The notes beneath the pieces were generated by a model. That model did not search any database. It worked only from the letters and a program-made list of their open reading frames with translations, and had not been told where the DNA came from. Positions 53,528 to 62,706 of a stretch of 64,000 bases of DNA are shown in pieces (position 1 is the first letter of the stretch; every line of letters starts with the position of its first letter). Made by a program: the position numbers and the translations under genes. The stretch is taken from contig CANNHN010000001.1 of NCBI GenBank assembly GCA_947504725.1, forward strand, positions 248,001 through 312,000, written 5' to 3'. This DNA comes from Bacteroidota bacterium (GTDB lineage: Bacteria > Bacteroidota > Bacteroidia > 2-12-FULL-35-15).

Positions 53528-53593
53528 CAAAAGTACAATAGAAAAGTTCTATAGTAAAGGGACAAAAAATGCTAATGATGGTACTTTTCACGG
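53528..53593 (-). promoter_or_regulatory. Conserved operator-like element and -7 box, copy 2
   Basis: Minus strand: CCGTGAAAAGTACCATCATT core (53593-53574) overlapping the last codons of the AraC gene, then C-TTTTTT, TTTACT, and -7 box TACTTTTG at 53528-53535, 41 nt from GTACCATC, as in copy 1. An extra perfect inverted repeat ATAGAA-AAG-TTCTAT lies at 53538-53552, just upstream of the -7 box. Confidence 0.6.
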
Positions 53594-54438
53594 ATTTCTT
53601 TTCGAAACCCCTCTGGAGATTGATTTGTATTAGCTTTGAAGAAGCGACTAAAATAGGATGGATCGTTGAAATTAAGGGCGTACGCTAATTCTTTAGCAGT
53701 TATTGAAGAATGCAACAATCTTCTCTTTGCTTCCAAAATCAATCGTTCATGAATAATATCCCCTGCTGTTTTACCTGTCAGCTTTTTTATTGTCTCACTC
53801 AAATGATTAGGAGTTACATTTAATAAATCAGCATACTCATTAACTTTATGGTATTGTATAAATTGCTCTTCTAATAGATTGTAAAAATTCTTATGCAATT
53901 GTTGCGAAGCTGTGTCAATTTTATTTAACGCGATTGATTCAGAAAAAAGATTCTTACATTTTAATAAAAAAATTGAAATAAAGGAACCGAGAATGTTTTC
54001 TTTAAAAGGATTTTCTCTAGAATATTCTTTCAACATAATGATTACCATTTCAAGTAATTCATCGAATACTTCTTTTGAAGGGTTTAATACTGGTGGTCGA
54101 CTTTTATTATAAAAAGGGAAATCATTGAACAAAAACTTATCTCCACTATTTAATACAACAACTTCTTTTGTAAATACAATCACATAACCTTCAGTATTAT
54201 CATTGGAATTAAGAGAATGAATTTGATCTTCAGTAATAAACTGAATAGTATTATCATCAATAGGATAATAATTGAAATCAATCATATGTGTTCCACCACC
54301 CTTTGTAAATAAGAAAATTTGATTCCCATTATGGCGATGTGCATCATCTACTTCATGTCCACCAGAAAAATCTAACCTTGCAATTTTGCAAGGCAAAATA
54401 CTGGTTTGAATGAGCTGATGTTTAGGGATTTCGTTCAT
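53572..54438 (-). CDS. AraC-family transcriptional regulator with cupin sensing domain
   Basis: Protein of 288 aa. The N-terminal half is a cupin-like sensor (HEVDDAHRHNGNQIFLFTKGGG, with a His-rich His-x-x-x-H pattern, and IQFITEDQIHSL). The C-terminal half holds two AraC helix-turn-helix units: EYADLLNVTPNHLSETIKKL and AKELAYALNFNDPSYFSRFFKANTN (split), ending QSPEGFRKEIREKY. It lies 2 nt after the MBL gene (stop/start nearly touching), so one operon. Its 3' end overlaps the operator-like element of the next secreted gene, which suggests it controls the two T9SS genes; that is inference. Confidence 0.9.
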   Translation of the reverse strand: MNEIPKHQLIQTSILPCKIARLDFSGGHEVDDAHRHNGNQIFLFTKGGGTHMIDFNYYPIDDNTIQFITEDQIHSLNSNDNTEGYVIVFTKEVVVLNSGDKFLFNDFPFYNKSRPPVLNPSKEVFDELLEMVIIMLKEYSRENPFKENILGSFISIFLLKCKNLFSESIALNKIDTASQQLHKNFYNLLEEQFIQYHKVNEYADLLNVTPNHLSETIKKLTGKTAGDIIHERLILEAKRRLLHSSITAKELAYALNFNDPSYFSRFFKANTNQSPEGFRKEIREKYHH

Positions 54439-54440
54439 TT

Positions 54441-55202
54441 CTATACTGTAATTTTTAAGCCATCGAAGGCTAATTCAATATTTGCTGGGAGCTCTTTTTG
54501 AACGTCAGCATGCAAACCTAATTGGTGACTAATATGAGTAAAATAAGCTTTTTCGGGCTTCAATTCTTTTACTAATTCAATAGCTTCTTCTAGCGTAAAA
54601 TGAGAAATATGTGTTTCTCTTCTCAAAGCATTTAACACCAATACTTTTGAATTTTTCAATTTCTCTTTTTCGATTTCAGAGATAAAATTTGCATCCGTTA
54701 TGTAAGAGAAATCTCCGAAACGAAAACCAAACACAGGTAATTTATAATGCAACACTTCAATCGGCAGAATTTCTACACCTTCAATCGTTAGCTTTTTATT
54801 TTCCAAAAGATGCATATTCACTTCTGGAATACCCGGATAATTTGAGCCATTAAATATATAGGGATATTCTCTTTTAATTGCATCCTGCACACGCTCAGAA
54901 GCGTACACCTCCATCTTTTTTTTATTAATAAAATTGAATGCTCTTATATCATCAAAGCCAGCTGTATGATCTTTATGTTCGTGCGTAAAAATAATGGCAT
55001 CCATTTGTTTAACATTTTCACGAAGCATTTGTTGGCGAAAGTCGGGACCAGTATCTATAACAAACGTTTTATTATTTATTTCAACGAGCATAGAAGTGCG
55101 TAATCGTTTATCTTTAGAATCAACGGAATTGCAAACATTGCATGGGCATGCGATAATGGGTACACCTTGAGAAGTTCCTGTTCCTAAAAAAGTAATTTGC
55201 AC
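54441..55202 (-). CDS. MBL-fold metallohydrolase (PhnP/Lactamase_B_2-like)
   Basis: Protein of 253 aa, cytoplasmic. Complete metal motif THEHKDHTAG (about 74-83), with further ligands in ITDANF and the late FTHISHQLGLH. The opening TFLGTGTSQGVPIIACPC followed by CNVC resembles PhnP-like phosphodiesterases, including the structural cysteines. Likely substrate a phosphodiester (cyclic phosphate), not defined. First gene of the operon with the AraC regulator. Confidence 0.88.
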   Translation of the reverse strand: MQITFLGTGTSQGVPIIACPCNVCNSVDSKDKRLRTSMLVEINNKTFVIDTGPDFRQQMLRENVKQMDAIIFTHEHKDHTAGFDDIRAFNFINKKKMEVYASERVQDAIKREYPYIFNGSNYPGIPEVNMHLLENKKLTIEGVEILPIEVLHYKLPVFGFRFGDFSYITDANFISEIEKEKLKNSKVLVLNALRRETHISHFTLEEAIELVKELKPEKAYFTHISHQLGLHADVQKELPANIELAFDGLKITV

Positions 55203-55241
55203 GTTATAATACTATTAATGAAAGACTAAGCTGTTTCCGAA

Positions 55242-55274
55242 TTGCTAAATTAACTATAAAAAAACTTATTTTTG
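55242..55274 (+). promoter_or_regulatory. Promoter of the sensor kinase gene
   Basis: -33 TTG at 55242-55244 and -7 TATTTTTG at 55267-55274 with a 22-nt spacer, within the Bacteroidota range. The mRNA leader to ATG 55318 is about 40 nt. Confidence 0.65.
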
Positions 55275-55316
55275 TAATATTATTCTGTAAGTTTAAACCA
55301 AATTAGAATAGGAACA

Positions 55317-56555
55317 ATGTTGTTTTGGAATTACATAACAGAAACGGGCCTTCGGCCAGATTATGACGATCAGCTTGCAAGGCGTATCCGACTGACAAAT
55401 CAATTTGGATTTATTGCTTTTTTTATCTTTTCACTTAGTGGTATAAACTATTTTTTAATAGGTGACATTTTATCTGGCTCAATTACAGAATTCTTTGCAA
55501 TTTTATGTCTCGCTGTTTTTCCTCTAAACAAAAAAGAATTTCACAAATTTGCTACTTCTTTTACTTTAATTTCTTGTGGTACTGCTCTCTTCTATTTCGA
55601 TTCCTACTCAGGACTTGCTTCTGGCACATACTTGTTTCATTTCCCATTAGTTTTTGCAATTTCATTTGTATTTGGCTACAAAGAAAAAAAAGCAATGCTG
55701 TTTCATTTTATTTTTCCAATCCTTCTGCTTGGAATTAACTTTGGTACAAATCGTGAATTATTTGCAAGTACTTTTCTTACAAAAGAATTACAAGAAAGCT
55801 TATTTATAGTTAATCTTTTTTTAAGTATTATCGCTATAAGTCTTTTTATGTATTTGACAATTTCAAACAATAAAAAAGAAAACGAATTGTATGAAAAACG
55901 ACTCAGCGAAAGAAAAGTAAATGAAGCGCTTACAAAGGCTGCATTACAAGAGAAAGAGCTATTACTATCTGAAATTCACCATAGAGTAAAAAACAACCTA
56001 GCAGTAATCGCTAGTTTATTTAACTTACAGATTGGAATGATTGACAATGAAGAAGCGAAATCAATTTTATTGGATAGTAAAAATCGGGTAAAATCAATGG
56101 CTTTGATACATGATAGTTTGTATAAAAGTGAGAAATTGTCAGAAATTGATTTTAAAAAATATACCAAAGAATTAGTTGATGAAATTCATTCTTCTTATCC
56201 CATCTTAGCAAACAGCATAATTATTAACACACACATATCAGGTGTCACTCTAAACGTTAACAATGCTATTCCTTGTGGGTTAATTTTAAATGAATTACTA
56301 ACCAATTGCTTTAAACATGCATTTGAAGGGAGAGAAAAAGGAATAATTGATATTGATTTTTCGAAAAACGATGAGCTTATAAAATTAAGAGTAAAAGATG
56401 ATGGTGTTGGATTGAAAAACGACTACAACAAATCTGATTCACTTGGAATGCTTGTTATCCATTCATTATGCGATCAATTAGATGCAACGTGTACTTTTAA
56501 AGTAGAAAATGGAACATGCTTTGAAATGGAATTCAAGCAAAATCAGCCAAAATAA
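55317..56555 (+). CDS. Membrane sensor histidine kinase (HisKA_2/LytS-like)
   Basis: Protein of 412 aa. Six membrane helices (residues about 35-190) without an extracellular sensory domain, then a coiled-coil, and a HisKA_2-type phospho-acceptor region LLLSEIHHRVKNNLAVIASL (His at about 222). The ATP-binding HATPase part has the N-box LNELLTNCFKHAF, G1 VKDDGVGL and GMLVIHSL. No response regulator gene is next to it, so an orphan kinase. Its signal is unknown, probably membrane-located. Start ATG 55318 or the codon at 55317; frame starts with MLFWNYITETG. Confidence 0.88.
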   Translation: MLFWNYITETGLRPDYDDQLARRIRLTNQFGFIAFFIFSLSGINYFLIGDILSGSITEFFAILCLAVFPLNKKEFHKFATSFTLISCGTALFYFDSYSGLASGTYLFHFPLVFAISFVFGYKEKKAMLFHFIFPILLLGINFGTNRELFASTFLTKELQESLFIVNLFLSIIAISLFMYLTISNNKKENELYEKRLSERKVNEALTKAALQEKELLLSEIHHRVKNNLAVIASLFNLQIGMIDNEEAKSILLDSKNRVKSMALIHDSLYKSEKLSEIDFKKYTKELVDEIHSSYPILANSIIINTHISGVTLNVNNAIPCGLILNELLTNCFKHAFEGREKGIIDIDFSKNDELIKLRVKDDGVGLKNDYNKSDSLGMLVIHSLCDQLDATCTFKVENGTCFEMEFKQNQPK

Positions 56556-56557
56556 AA

Positions 56558-56582
56558 AGTCTCGAGTTTTCACCCCGAGACT
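56558..56582 (-). terminator. Terminator of the cysteine desulfurase gene
   Basis: AGTCTCG (56558-56564) and CGAGACT (56576-56582); the T-run TTTTTATTTT follows on the minus strand. Confidence 0.75.
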
Positions 56583-56605
56583 AAATACATTCAACTCTTT
56601 TTCTG

Positions 56606-57751
56606 TTAATTCGTTATCGGAACTTTAACGCTATAAATTTCTTTTAAAGCATTCACAGCAACATCCACTTCTGATTTTGTATTGTATTTACAAAATGAAA
56701 AACGAACAGAAGGACGAGTAACGTCTGCTCCTATTCCACGAAGAACATGTGAGCCAACATCACTGCCACTGGTACAAGCACTTCCACCCGATGCAGAAAT
56801 CCCTTTGATATCTAAATCGAACAACAACATTTCTGCTTTATCTGTATGTGGTAAGCGAACACTTAAAACTGTATACAAGCAATTATCTATACAAGAACCA
56901 TTAAACTCAACACCGGGAATGCTTTCTTTTAATTGTTCTACAAAATAACTTTTTAATTCGGTGATGTGTTTTTGGTGTTCATTCAAGTCACGCATTGCAA
57001 CTTCCATCGCTTTCCCTAATCCTACAATTCCGTATAAATTTTCTGTTCCTCCTCGCATGTTTCTTTCTTGAGAACCACCATAAATCAACGGGTTAATTTT
57101 TATTTTTCCGTTCACATACAAAAATCCAACTCCTTTCGGCCCATGAAATTTATGTGCAGCGCATGTAATAAAATGAACATTTATTTTTTGCAAATCAATT
57201 TCATAATGTCCCATCGTTTGAACAGTATCCGAATGGAATAATGCATCATATTTTGCGCAAATTTCACCTACTTTTTCAAGTGAAATCAAATTTCCTATTT
57301 CGTTGTTAGCATGCATCAACGAAACTAAGGTTCTTTCATTTTCACTTAGCAATTGGTCGAGGTGATTTAGGTCAACGTGACCATCAGGCGTTGTATTAAC
57401 AAAGCTTAACTTAATTAAGCCATCATGTTCTAATGTTTCCAATGTATGCAAAACAGCGTGGTGCTCTATTTTACTAGTAATTGCATGTTTTATTCCTAAA
57501 TCATGAACACTACAACGAATCGCCATATTATCCGCTTCAGTTCCACCTGATGTAAAAAAGATCTCTGAAGGAGAAACATTCAACGTTTTGGCAACAATTT
57601 TTCTTGCGCCTTCTATGGCAGCACGCGTTTTTCTTCCAAATGAATGTATAGAAGATGGATTGCCATAATGCTCAGTCATGTAAGGAAGCATTGCATCTAA
57701 CACTTCTTTATCTAGAGCAGTTGTTGCCGCATTATCAAAATAAATTTTCAT
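56606..57751 (-). CDS. iscS: Cysteine desulfurase (IscS/NifS family)
   Basis: Protein of 381 aa, PLP enzyme moving sulfur from cysteine to acceptors for Fe-S clusters and tRNA thiolation. Features: MKIYFDNAATTALD, FFTSGGTEADNMAI, the PLP lysine Lys201 (CAAHKFHGPKGVGF), and the catalytic Cys326 in the mobile loop GGSACTSGSD. Loop length fits the class I (IscS/NifS) group. It lies 55 nt after glmM on the same strand; no iscU or suf gene is adjacent. Confidence 0.93.
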   Translation of the reverse strand: MKIYFDNAATTALDKEVLDAMLPYMTEHYGNPSSIHSFGRKTRAAIEGARKIVAKTLNVSPSEIFFTSGGTEADNMAIRCSVHDLGIKHAITSKIEHHAVLHTLETLEHDGLIKLSFVNTTPDGHVDLNHLDQLLSENERTLVSLMHANNEIGNLISLEKVGEICAKYDALFHSDTVQTMGHYEIDLQKINVHFITCAAHKFHGPKGVGFLYVNGKIKINPLIYGGSQERNMRGGTENLYGIVGLGKAMEVAMRDLNEHQKHITELKSYFVEQLKESIPGVEFNGSCIDNCLYTVLSVRLPHTDKAEMLLFDLDIKGISASGGSACTSGSDVGSHVLRGIGADVTRPSVRFSFCKYNTKSEVDVAVNALKEIYSVKVPITN

Positions 57752-57806
57752 TGAATTTTATTTTATAATTAATTCTAAAACAAATATCTCATTTTTGCTC
57801 AAATAA

Positions 57807-59240
57807 TTAAGCTGTAATTTGTTGCATTTTTATGAATTCACGGATGTCTGACATGATTTTTTTAGCTAAATTATCAGCAGTAGTTTCGCTTTCGCTTTCT
57901 GAATAAATTCTAATAATTGCTTCGGTATTTGATCTTCTCAAATGCACCCACTCTTTATCAAATTCAATTTTAACTCCATCTATTGTATTAACAGGCTGTT
58001 TTTTATATTTCTCTTTAATACTTTCTAGAATTGCATCCACATTAATTTCTGGTGTCAACTCAATTTTGTTTTTAGAAATATAATAATCAGGATAACTAGA
58101 ACGAAGCATAGAACAAGTCTTTCCGTACTTCGCTAAATGAGATAAAAACAAAGCAATTCCCACTAAAGCATCTCTCCCATAGTGCAATTCCGGCAAAATA
58201 ATTCCACCATTTCCTTCTCCACCAATAATCGCATTTGTTTCCTTCATCATTTTTACCACATTCACTTCTCCTACTGCCGAAGCACTATATTTCCCATTGT
58301 GTTTTTCGGTTTCATCTCTCAACGCACGCGTAGAAGAAAGATTAGAAACCGTATTTCCTTTTTTGCCTGCTGCTTTTTCTGACGGACTTCTCATATTCAA
58401 AACATATTCTGCGCAAGCAACCAATGTGTATTCTTCTCCAAACATTTCACCATCTTCACAAACTAACGCCAAACGATCTACATCAGGATCAACCACAATT
58501 CCTAAGTCGGCTCCTTCCTTTTTTACAGCTTTAGCGATGTCTCTTAAGTTTTCTGGCAGTGGTTCTGGATTATGAGGAAATTCGCCAGTAGGATCACAAT
58601 ACAATTCTACTACTTGGGTGACACCTAACGCTTTCAGCAATTGAGGTAATACAATTCCACCTGTAGAATTCACACAATCAATTACCACTTTAAAATCTGC
58701 TTTTTTGATTGCTTTTACATCTACTAGCGATAAAGCCAAAATTTTATCGATGTGCTTTTTAAAATAAGTGTCATCTTTTGTTACTTTTCCAAGCGCATTT
58801 ACTTCAACAAATGTGTATTTCTCTTTATCTGCGATCTCTAGAACTTCAGCACCATCTTGTTCATTAATAAACTCCCCTTTTGAATTTAACAATTTTAGGG
58901 CGTTCCATTGTTTCGGATTATGACTAGCAGTTAATATGATTCCTCCATCAGCATTTTCATCTGGAACAGCTATTTCAACTGTAGGAGTTGTTGACAAACC
59001 AAGATCCACAACATCCACACCCATTCCTTGTAAGGTTCCTAAAACTAAATTATTGACCATTTCCCCTGAAATACGGGCATCACGACCAACCACAATTTTG
59101 ATTTTTTTAGATTTAGAGCTTTTAGAAATAAAAGTAGCGAAAGCCGCAGTAAATTTCACCACGTCAATCGGACTCAATCCTTCGCCTGGTTTCCCCCCAA
59201 TTGTCCCCCTGATTCCTGAAATTGATTTTATTAAAGTCAT
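57807..59240 (-). CDS. glmM: Phosphoglucosamine mutase
   Basis: Protein of 477 aa that converts glucosamine-6-phosphate to glucosamine-1-phosphate for peptidoglycan and LPS precursors. Active-site Ser106 in ILTASHNPKQWN, the metal loop DPDVDRLALV near 250, the sugar-binding GGEGNGG (about 337), and the phosphate-binding RRSNTEAIIRIYSES near the end, are all intact. Slightly longer than the usual ~450 aa. It has a complete Bacteroidota promoter upstream (59269-59299) and is followed by the cysteine desulfurase. Confidence 0.92.
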   Translation of the reverse strand: MTLIKSISGIRGTIGGKPGEGLSPIDVVKFTAAFATFISKSSKSKKIKIVVGRDARISGEMVNNLVLGTLQGMGVDVVDLGLSTTPTVEIAVPDENADGGIILTASHNPKQWNALKLLNSKGEFINEQDGAEVLEIADKEKYTFVEVNALGKVTKDDTYFKKHIDKILALSLVDVKAIKKADFKVVIDCVNSTGGIVLPQLLKALGVTQVVELYCDPTGEFPHNPEPLPENLRDIAKAVKKEGADLGIVVDPDVDRLALVCEDGEMFGEEYTLVACAEYVLNMRSPSEKAAGKKGNTVSNLSSTRALRDETEKHNGKYSASAVGEVNVVKMMKETNAIIGGEGNGGIILPELHYGRDALVGIALFLSHLAKYGKTCSMLRSSYPDYYISKNKIELTPEINVDAILESIKEKYKKQPVNTIDGVKIEFDKEWVHLRRSNTEAIIRIYSESESETTADNLAKKIMSDIREFIKMQQITA

Positions 59241-59268
59241 AGTGTTGATTATCTATTTTTTAAGGCCA

Positions 59269-59299
59269 CAAAGATACGGATTTGGCTACTGAGTTTCAA
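59269..59299 (-). promoter_or_regulatory. Complete promoter of glmM
   Basis: Minus strand TTG (59297-59299), 20-nt spacer, TATCTTTG (59269-59276): a near-perfect Bacteroidota TTG-N20-TAnnTTTG promoter, the best in the window. Leader about 25 nt. Confidence 0.8.
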
Positions 59300-59437
59300 T
59301 AATTACTTCTAAACAATCAACCATTAGTTGTTCAAAAGTATAGTGCTTTTTTGAGCATTTTTTAGTATTTTCGCTTTAATTTTAAAAACAGCTAAAACAG
59401 CTAGCCGTTTTATTATGAATTTATAAATTTCTGATTG

Positions 59438-60850
59438 ATGAGTGAAGATTTTGGAGAAAATGAAAATAAAGGCGCACAGCATCTTCTGATATTGGTGGAC
59501 CGCTTTGAGGAAATGATTACCAACAACAAACAATACTTTTTTGATGCAGAAGAATTGGAGGAAGTGATTGATTATTATTTTGAAAAAAACAACTCAAAAA
59601 GAGCCTTATCTGCTATTGAATTTGCAATTGGACAATACCCCTTCTCTACTGTTTTTTTATTGAGAAAAGCACAGATATATGCCGCTACAAACCAAAGCCA
59701 AAAAGCCTTGGAGATACTTTCTTATGTAGAGAGCATGGAGCCTTCTAACACAGAATTGTATATGACCAAAGGTTCTATATACAGCCAAATGGGATTAACA
59801 GATCAAGCGATAGAAAATTTCAAAAAAGCCGCTGAAAATGCTGAAGATATTGATGAAATTTATTTAGCGATGGCTTTTGAGTTTGAAAACACTGCAAAAT
59901 TTGATGATGCAATTTTTTATCTTAAAAAAGCATTAGTATCAAATCCAGAGAATGAAGTAGCCCTTTATGAATTAGCTTTCTGTTATGAATTAAATGGGCA
60001 ATCTGAAGAAAGTGTAAAGTATTATTCTGATTTTGTTGATAAACACCCTTACACTGCAACTGCTTGGTTTAACTTAGGCGTTTCATACAATCGTTTAGGA
60101 ATGTATGAAAAAGCAATTGATGCCTATGATTATGCAGTTGCCATACAAGACGATTTTGCTTCGGCATATTTCAACAAAGCAAATTCATTGGCAAATCTAA
60201 ACCGCTTGGATGAAGCAATTGACGTTTATAAAGACACTTTAAAAGTTGAAGATCCGGATGCTATTACCTTTTATTACATTGGTGAATGCTACGAAAAGAA
60301 AGAAGATTACGATCATGCTTTAGTATATTACAACAAAGCGATTAAATTAAATCCACAACTTGCAGATGCTTGGTTAGGCATAGCAATTGTATTAGATGCT
60401 CAAAACAAACCAAGCGAGAGTTTGCACTATGCTAAAAAAGCGATAGAAATAGATAAAACAAATGCTGAATATTGGTATATCTATGGAGAACTACAACAAA
60501 AAATGCAATTTTATGAAGATGCGGAATTGTCGTTCAAAAAAGTAATTGAACTAGATCCAGAGAATGCTGAAATATGGCTAGACTATGCAAATCTGCTTTT
60601 TGAGCAAGAAAACAAAAATGGATCTTTAGAAATATTAGCAGAAGGAATTAAACACCATCCTCAAAATGCGGAATTGCATTATAGAATTTCTGCTTGCTTA
60701 ATGAGTATCGGTCAAAAACAAGAAGCGTTGAGTTTCTTACAAAGTGCGTTGAAGTTGAACTACGAAAAACACAATGAACTATTTGAATACTTACCTCAAT
60801 TAAAAGAGAATAGTAGCATAACAGATTTAATTGATTCTTATAAAAAATAA
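59438..60850 (+). CDS. Cytoplasmic TPR repeat protein
   Basis: Protein of 470 aa starting at ATG 59438 (MSEDFGENE...); a TTG just before would add one residue. No signal peptide. It is made almost wholly of about ten tetratricopeptide repeats, e.g. AEELEEVIDYYFEKNN, ELYMTKGSIYSQMGLTDQAI, AWFNLGVSYNRLGMYEKAID, AYFNKANSLANLNRLDEAID and AEIWLDYANLLFEQ. A scaffold or chaperone-like role is likely. First gene of a rightward run ending at aroE. Confidence 0.88.
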   Translation: MSEDFGENENKGAQHLLILVDRFEEMITNNKQYFFDAEELEEVIDYYFEKNNSKRALSAIEFAIGQYPFSTVFLLRKAQIYAATNQSQKALEILSYVESMEPSNTELYMTKGSIYSQMGLTDQAIENFKKAAENAEDIDEIYLAMAFEFENTAKFDDAIFYLKKALVSNPENEVALYELAFCYELNGQSEESVKYYSDFVDKHPYTATAWFNLGVSYNRLGMYEKAIDAYDYAVAIQDDFASAYFNKANSLANLNRLDEAIDVYKDTLKVEDPDAITFYYIGECYEKKEDYDHALVYYNKAIKLNPQLADAWLGIAIVLDAQNKPSESLHYAKKAIEIDKTNAEYWYIYGELQQKMQFYEDAELSFKKVIELDPENAEIWLDYANLLFEQENKNGSLEILAEGIKHHPQNAELHYRISACLMSIGQKQEALSFLQSALKLNYEKHNELFEYLPQLKENSSITDLIDSYKK

Positions 60851-60863
60851 ATAGAAACGAAAT

Positions 60864-61643
60864 ATGAATTTCCATTTACCACACATTCCTGAACGTCAAG
60901 CTAAACCTCGCAACAAAGGATTAACGATGATGATGGACAAAGGCTTGAGCATTCGCCAGGCAGAAGATTTTTTGTCTGTTAGTGGGCACTTAACAGACAT
61001 CATAAAACTAGGATTTGGAACTTCTTTCATTACTCCAAACTTAGAGCAAAAAATTAAATTGTATCGCGATGCAGGCATGAAAGTATATTTAGGTGGAACC
61101 CTTTTTGAAGCTTTTATTGTGCGCAATATGTTTGACGACTATATGAAATTGTTAGATAAGCTAAAGTTAGATTGTGCTGAAGTTTCAGATGGTTCAATTG
61201 TAATGGCACATGATAAAAAATGTGAATACATCAATAGGCTATCTAAAAATTTTACTGTTTTATCTGAAGTAGGTTCTAAAGAAGCCGGAATTATTATTCA
61301 TCCAGCAATGTGGACGTCTATGATGAATAAAGAATTACAAGCTGGTTCGTGGAAAGTTATTGCAGAAGCTCGTGAGAGTGGAAATGTTGGAATCTATCGT
61401 GCAAACGGAAGCGCACACACCCTTTTAATCAATAAAATTCTAGCAAAAGTTGACAAGGATTCTATTCTTTGGGAAGCTCCTATCAAAGCTCAACAAGTAT
61501 GGTTTTTGAAACTATTGGGTTCTGATGTAAATCTTGGAAACATTTCTTATGATGATGTAATTCCACTTGAAACTTTACGTTTAGGTTTACGTGGCGATAC
61601 ATTTTTTAGTCATTTGCCTCCCGAATTAAAAGTATCCGAATAA
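60864..61643 (+). CDS. Phosphosulfolactate synthase (ComA) family protein
   Basis: Protein of 259 aa. Characteristic phrases: HIPERQAKPRNKGLTMMMDKGL, DIIKLGFGTSFI, MKVYLGGTLFEAF, CAEVSDGSI, VLSEVGSKEAG, VIAEARESGNVGIYRANG, LIWEAPIKAQQVW-like end, all of the ComA family (PF02679). In methanogens ComA joins sulfite to phosphoenolpyruvate to make phosphosulfolactate for coenzyme M; Bacteroidota have no coenzyme M, so the product may feed sulfolactate or sulfonolipid chemistry, or the activity may differ. The next gene is a rhodanese. Confidence 0.85.
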   Translation: MNFHLPHIPERQAKPRNKGLTMMMDKGLSIRQAEDFLSVSGHLTDIIKLGFGTSFITPNLEQKIKLYRDAGMKVYLGGTLFEAFIVRNMFDDYMKLLDKLKLDCAEVSDGSIVMAHDKKCEYINRLSKNFTVLSEVGSKEAGIIIHPAMWTSMMNKELQAGSWKVIAEARESGNVGIYRANGSAHTLLINKILAKVDKDSILWEAPIKAQQVWFLKLLGSDVNLGNISYDDVIPLETLRLGLRGDTFFSHLPPELKVSE

Positions 61644-61668
61644 ATTTAGCTTGCTAAAAAAAAATAAA

Positions 61669-61983
61669 ATGAAAGAAATAACGGTAACAGAATTAAAAAA
61701 GCTAAAAGATAGTAAAGCAGATTTTCAATTAATTGATGTTCGTGAAGAGCATGAGTTAGAAATTTGTGAAATTGGTGGCACTCACATTGCAATGGGTGAA
61801 GTAATGGATAATTTAGATAAGATATCAAAAGACAAACAAGTCGTGATTCATTGCAGAAGCGGTGCTCGCTCTGGAGCAATTTGTCAGGCACTGGAGGCAA
61901 ATGGATTCAACAATGTGTTTAACCTAAAAGGAGGAATCATTGCCTGGTCATCAGAAATAGACCCTTCAATTACAAAATACTAA
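61669..61983 (+). CDS. Single-domain rhodanese-like protein
   Basis: Protein of 104 aa from ATG 61669 (MKEITVTELKKL...); an upstream TTG is a weaker start. Rhodanese fold with LIDVREEHELEICEIGGTHI, MGEVMDNL, the active-site loop HCRSGARS (Cys intact) and NVFNLKGGIIAWS. Transfers sulfane sulfur or sulfur carriers; cytoplasmic. Between a sulfonate-type synthase gene (25 nt) and dedA (9 nt), all co-directional. Confidence 0.92.
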   Translation: MKEITVTELKKLKDSKADFQLIDVREEHELEICEIGGTHIAMGEVMDNLDKISKDKQVVIHCRSGARSGAICQALEANGFNNVFNLKGGIIAWSSEIDPSITKY

Positions 61984-61992
61984 ATAAATGTT

Positions 61993-62652
61993 ATGTTAGA
62001 ATTATTCAAACACATTCTTCATCTTGATTTTGAATGGTTGTTTCAAAACTATAGTGATGTAGTTTATATTATTTTATTTCTTGTCATATTTATTGAAACA
62101 GGGTTAGTCATTATGCCGTTTTTACCTGGCGACTCTTTGCTTTTTACTGCAGGATTGTTTGCCAACCAAATCAATTCGGTGACTGGTGAACCATTTTTAA
62201 ATATTTTCTTTTTACTAGGACTATTGTTTGCAGCTGCTGTGATTGGTGACAATACGAATTATTGGATCGGAAGAAAAATTGGACTCAAAGCCTTACAAAT
62301 GAAAATTCGAGGCAAAAAATTAGTAAAAGAAGAGTACTTAACTAAAACACATTCTTTTTTCGATAAGTATGGCCCAAAAACAATTATTATGGCGCGTTTT
62401 GTTCCTATTGTAAGAACATTCGCTCCTTTTGTTGCCGGCATCGCTGAAATGAATTATAAAAAGTTTTTATCGTATGATGTTTTGGGTGGAGTTATCTGGA
62501 TTGGCAGCTTAACCTTAGCTGGCTATTTTCTAGGAGAAATCCCTTGGATTAAAAACAACATTGAAAAAGTTGCTTTAGGCATCGTTTTTCTCTCAGTACT
62601 TCCTATTGGTCTTGAGATATTAAAAGCTAAAATGAACAAAACAAAATCATAA
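61993..62652 (+). CDS. DedA (SNARE-associated/VTT) family membrane protein
   Basis: Protein of 219 aa with four to five membrane helices. Signature motifs FIETGLVIMPFLPGDSLLFTAG, GDNTNYWIGRKIG, FFDKYGPKTIIMARFVPIVRTFAPFVAG and MNYKKFLSYDVLGGVIWIGSL, hallmarks of DedA proteins that flip phospholipids or undecaprenyl phosphate. Substrate not assignable here. Confidence 0.92.
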   Translation: MLELFKHILHLDFEWLFQNYSDVVYIILFLVIFIETGLVIMPFLPGDSLLFTAGLFANQINSVTGEPFLNIFFLLGLLFAAAVIGDNTNYWIGRKIGLKALQMKIRGKKLVKEEYLTKTHSFFDKYGPKTIIMARFVPIVRTFAPFVAGIAEMNYKKFLSYDVLGGVIWIGSLTLAGYFLGEIPWIKNNIEKVALGIVFLSVLPIGLEILKAKMNKTKS

Positions 62653-62706
62653 AAATATTTTATTGAATTGAAATAATTTACTGCTTTGAGTACACTACCA
62701 CTTAGT

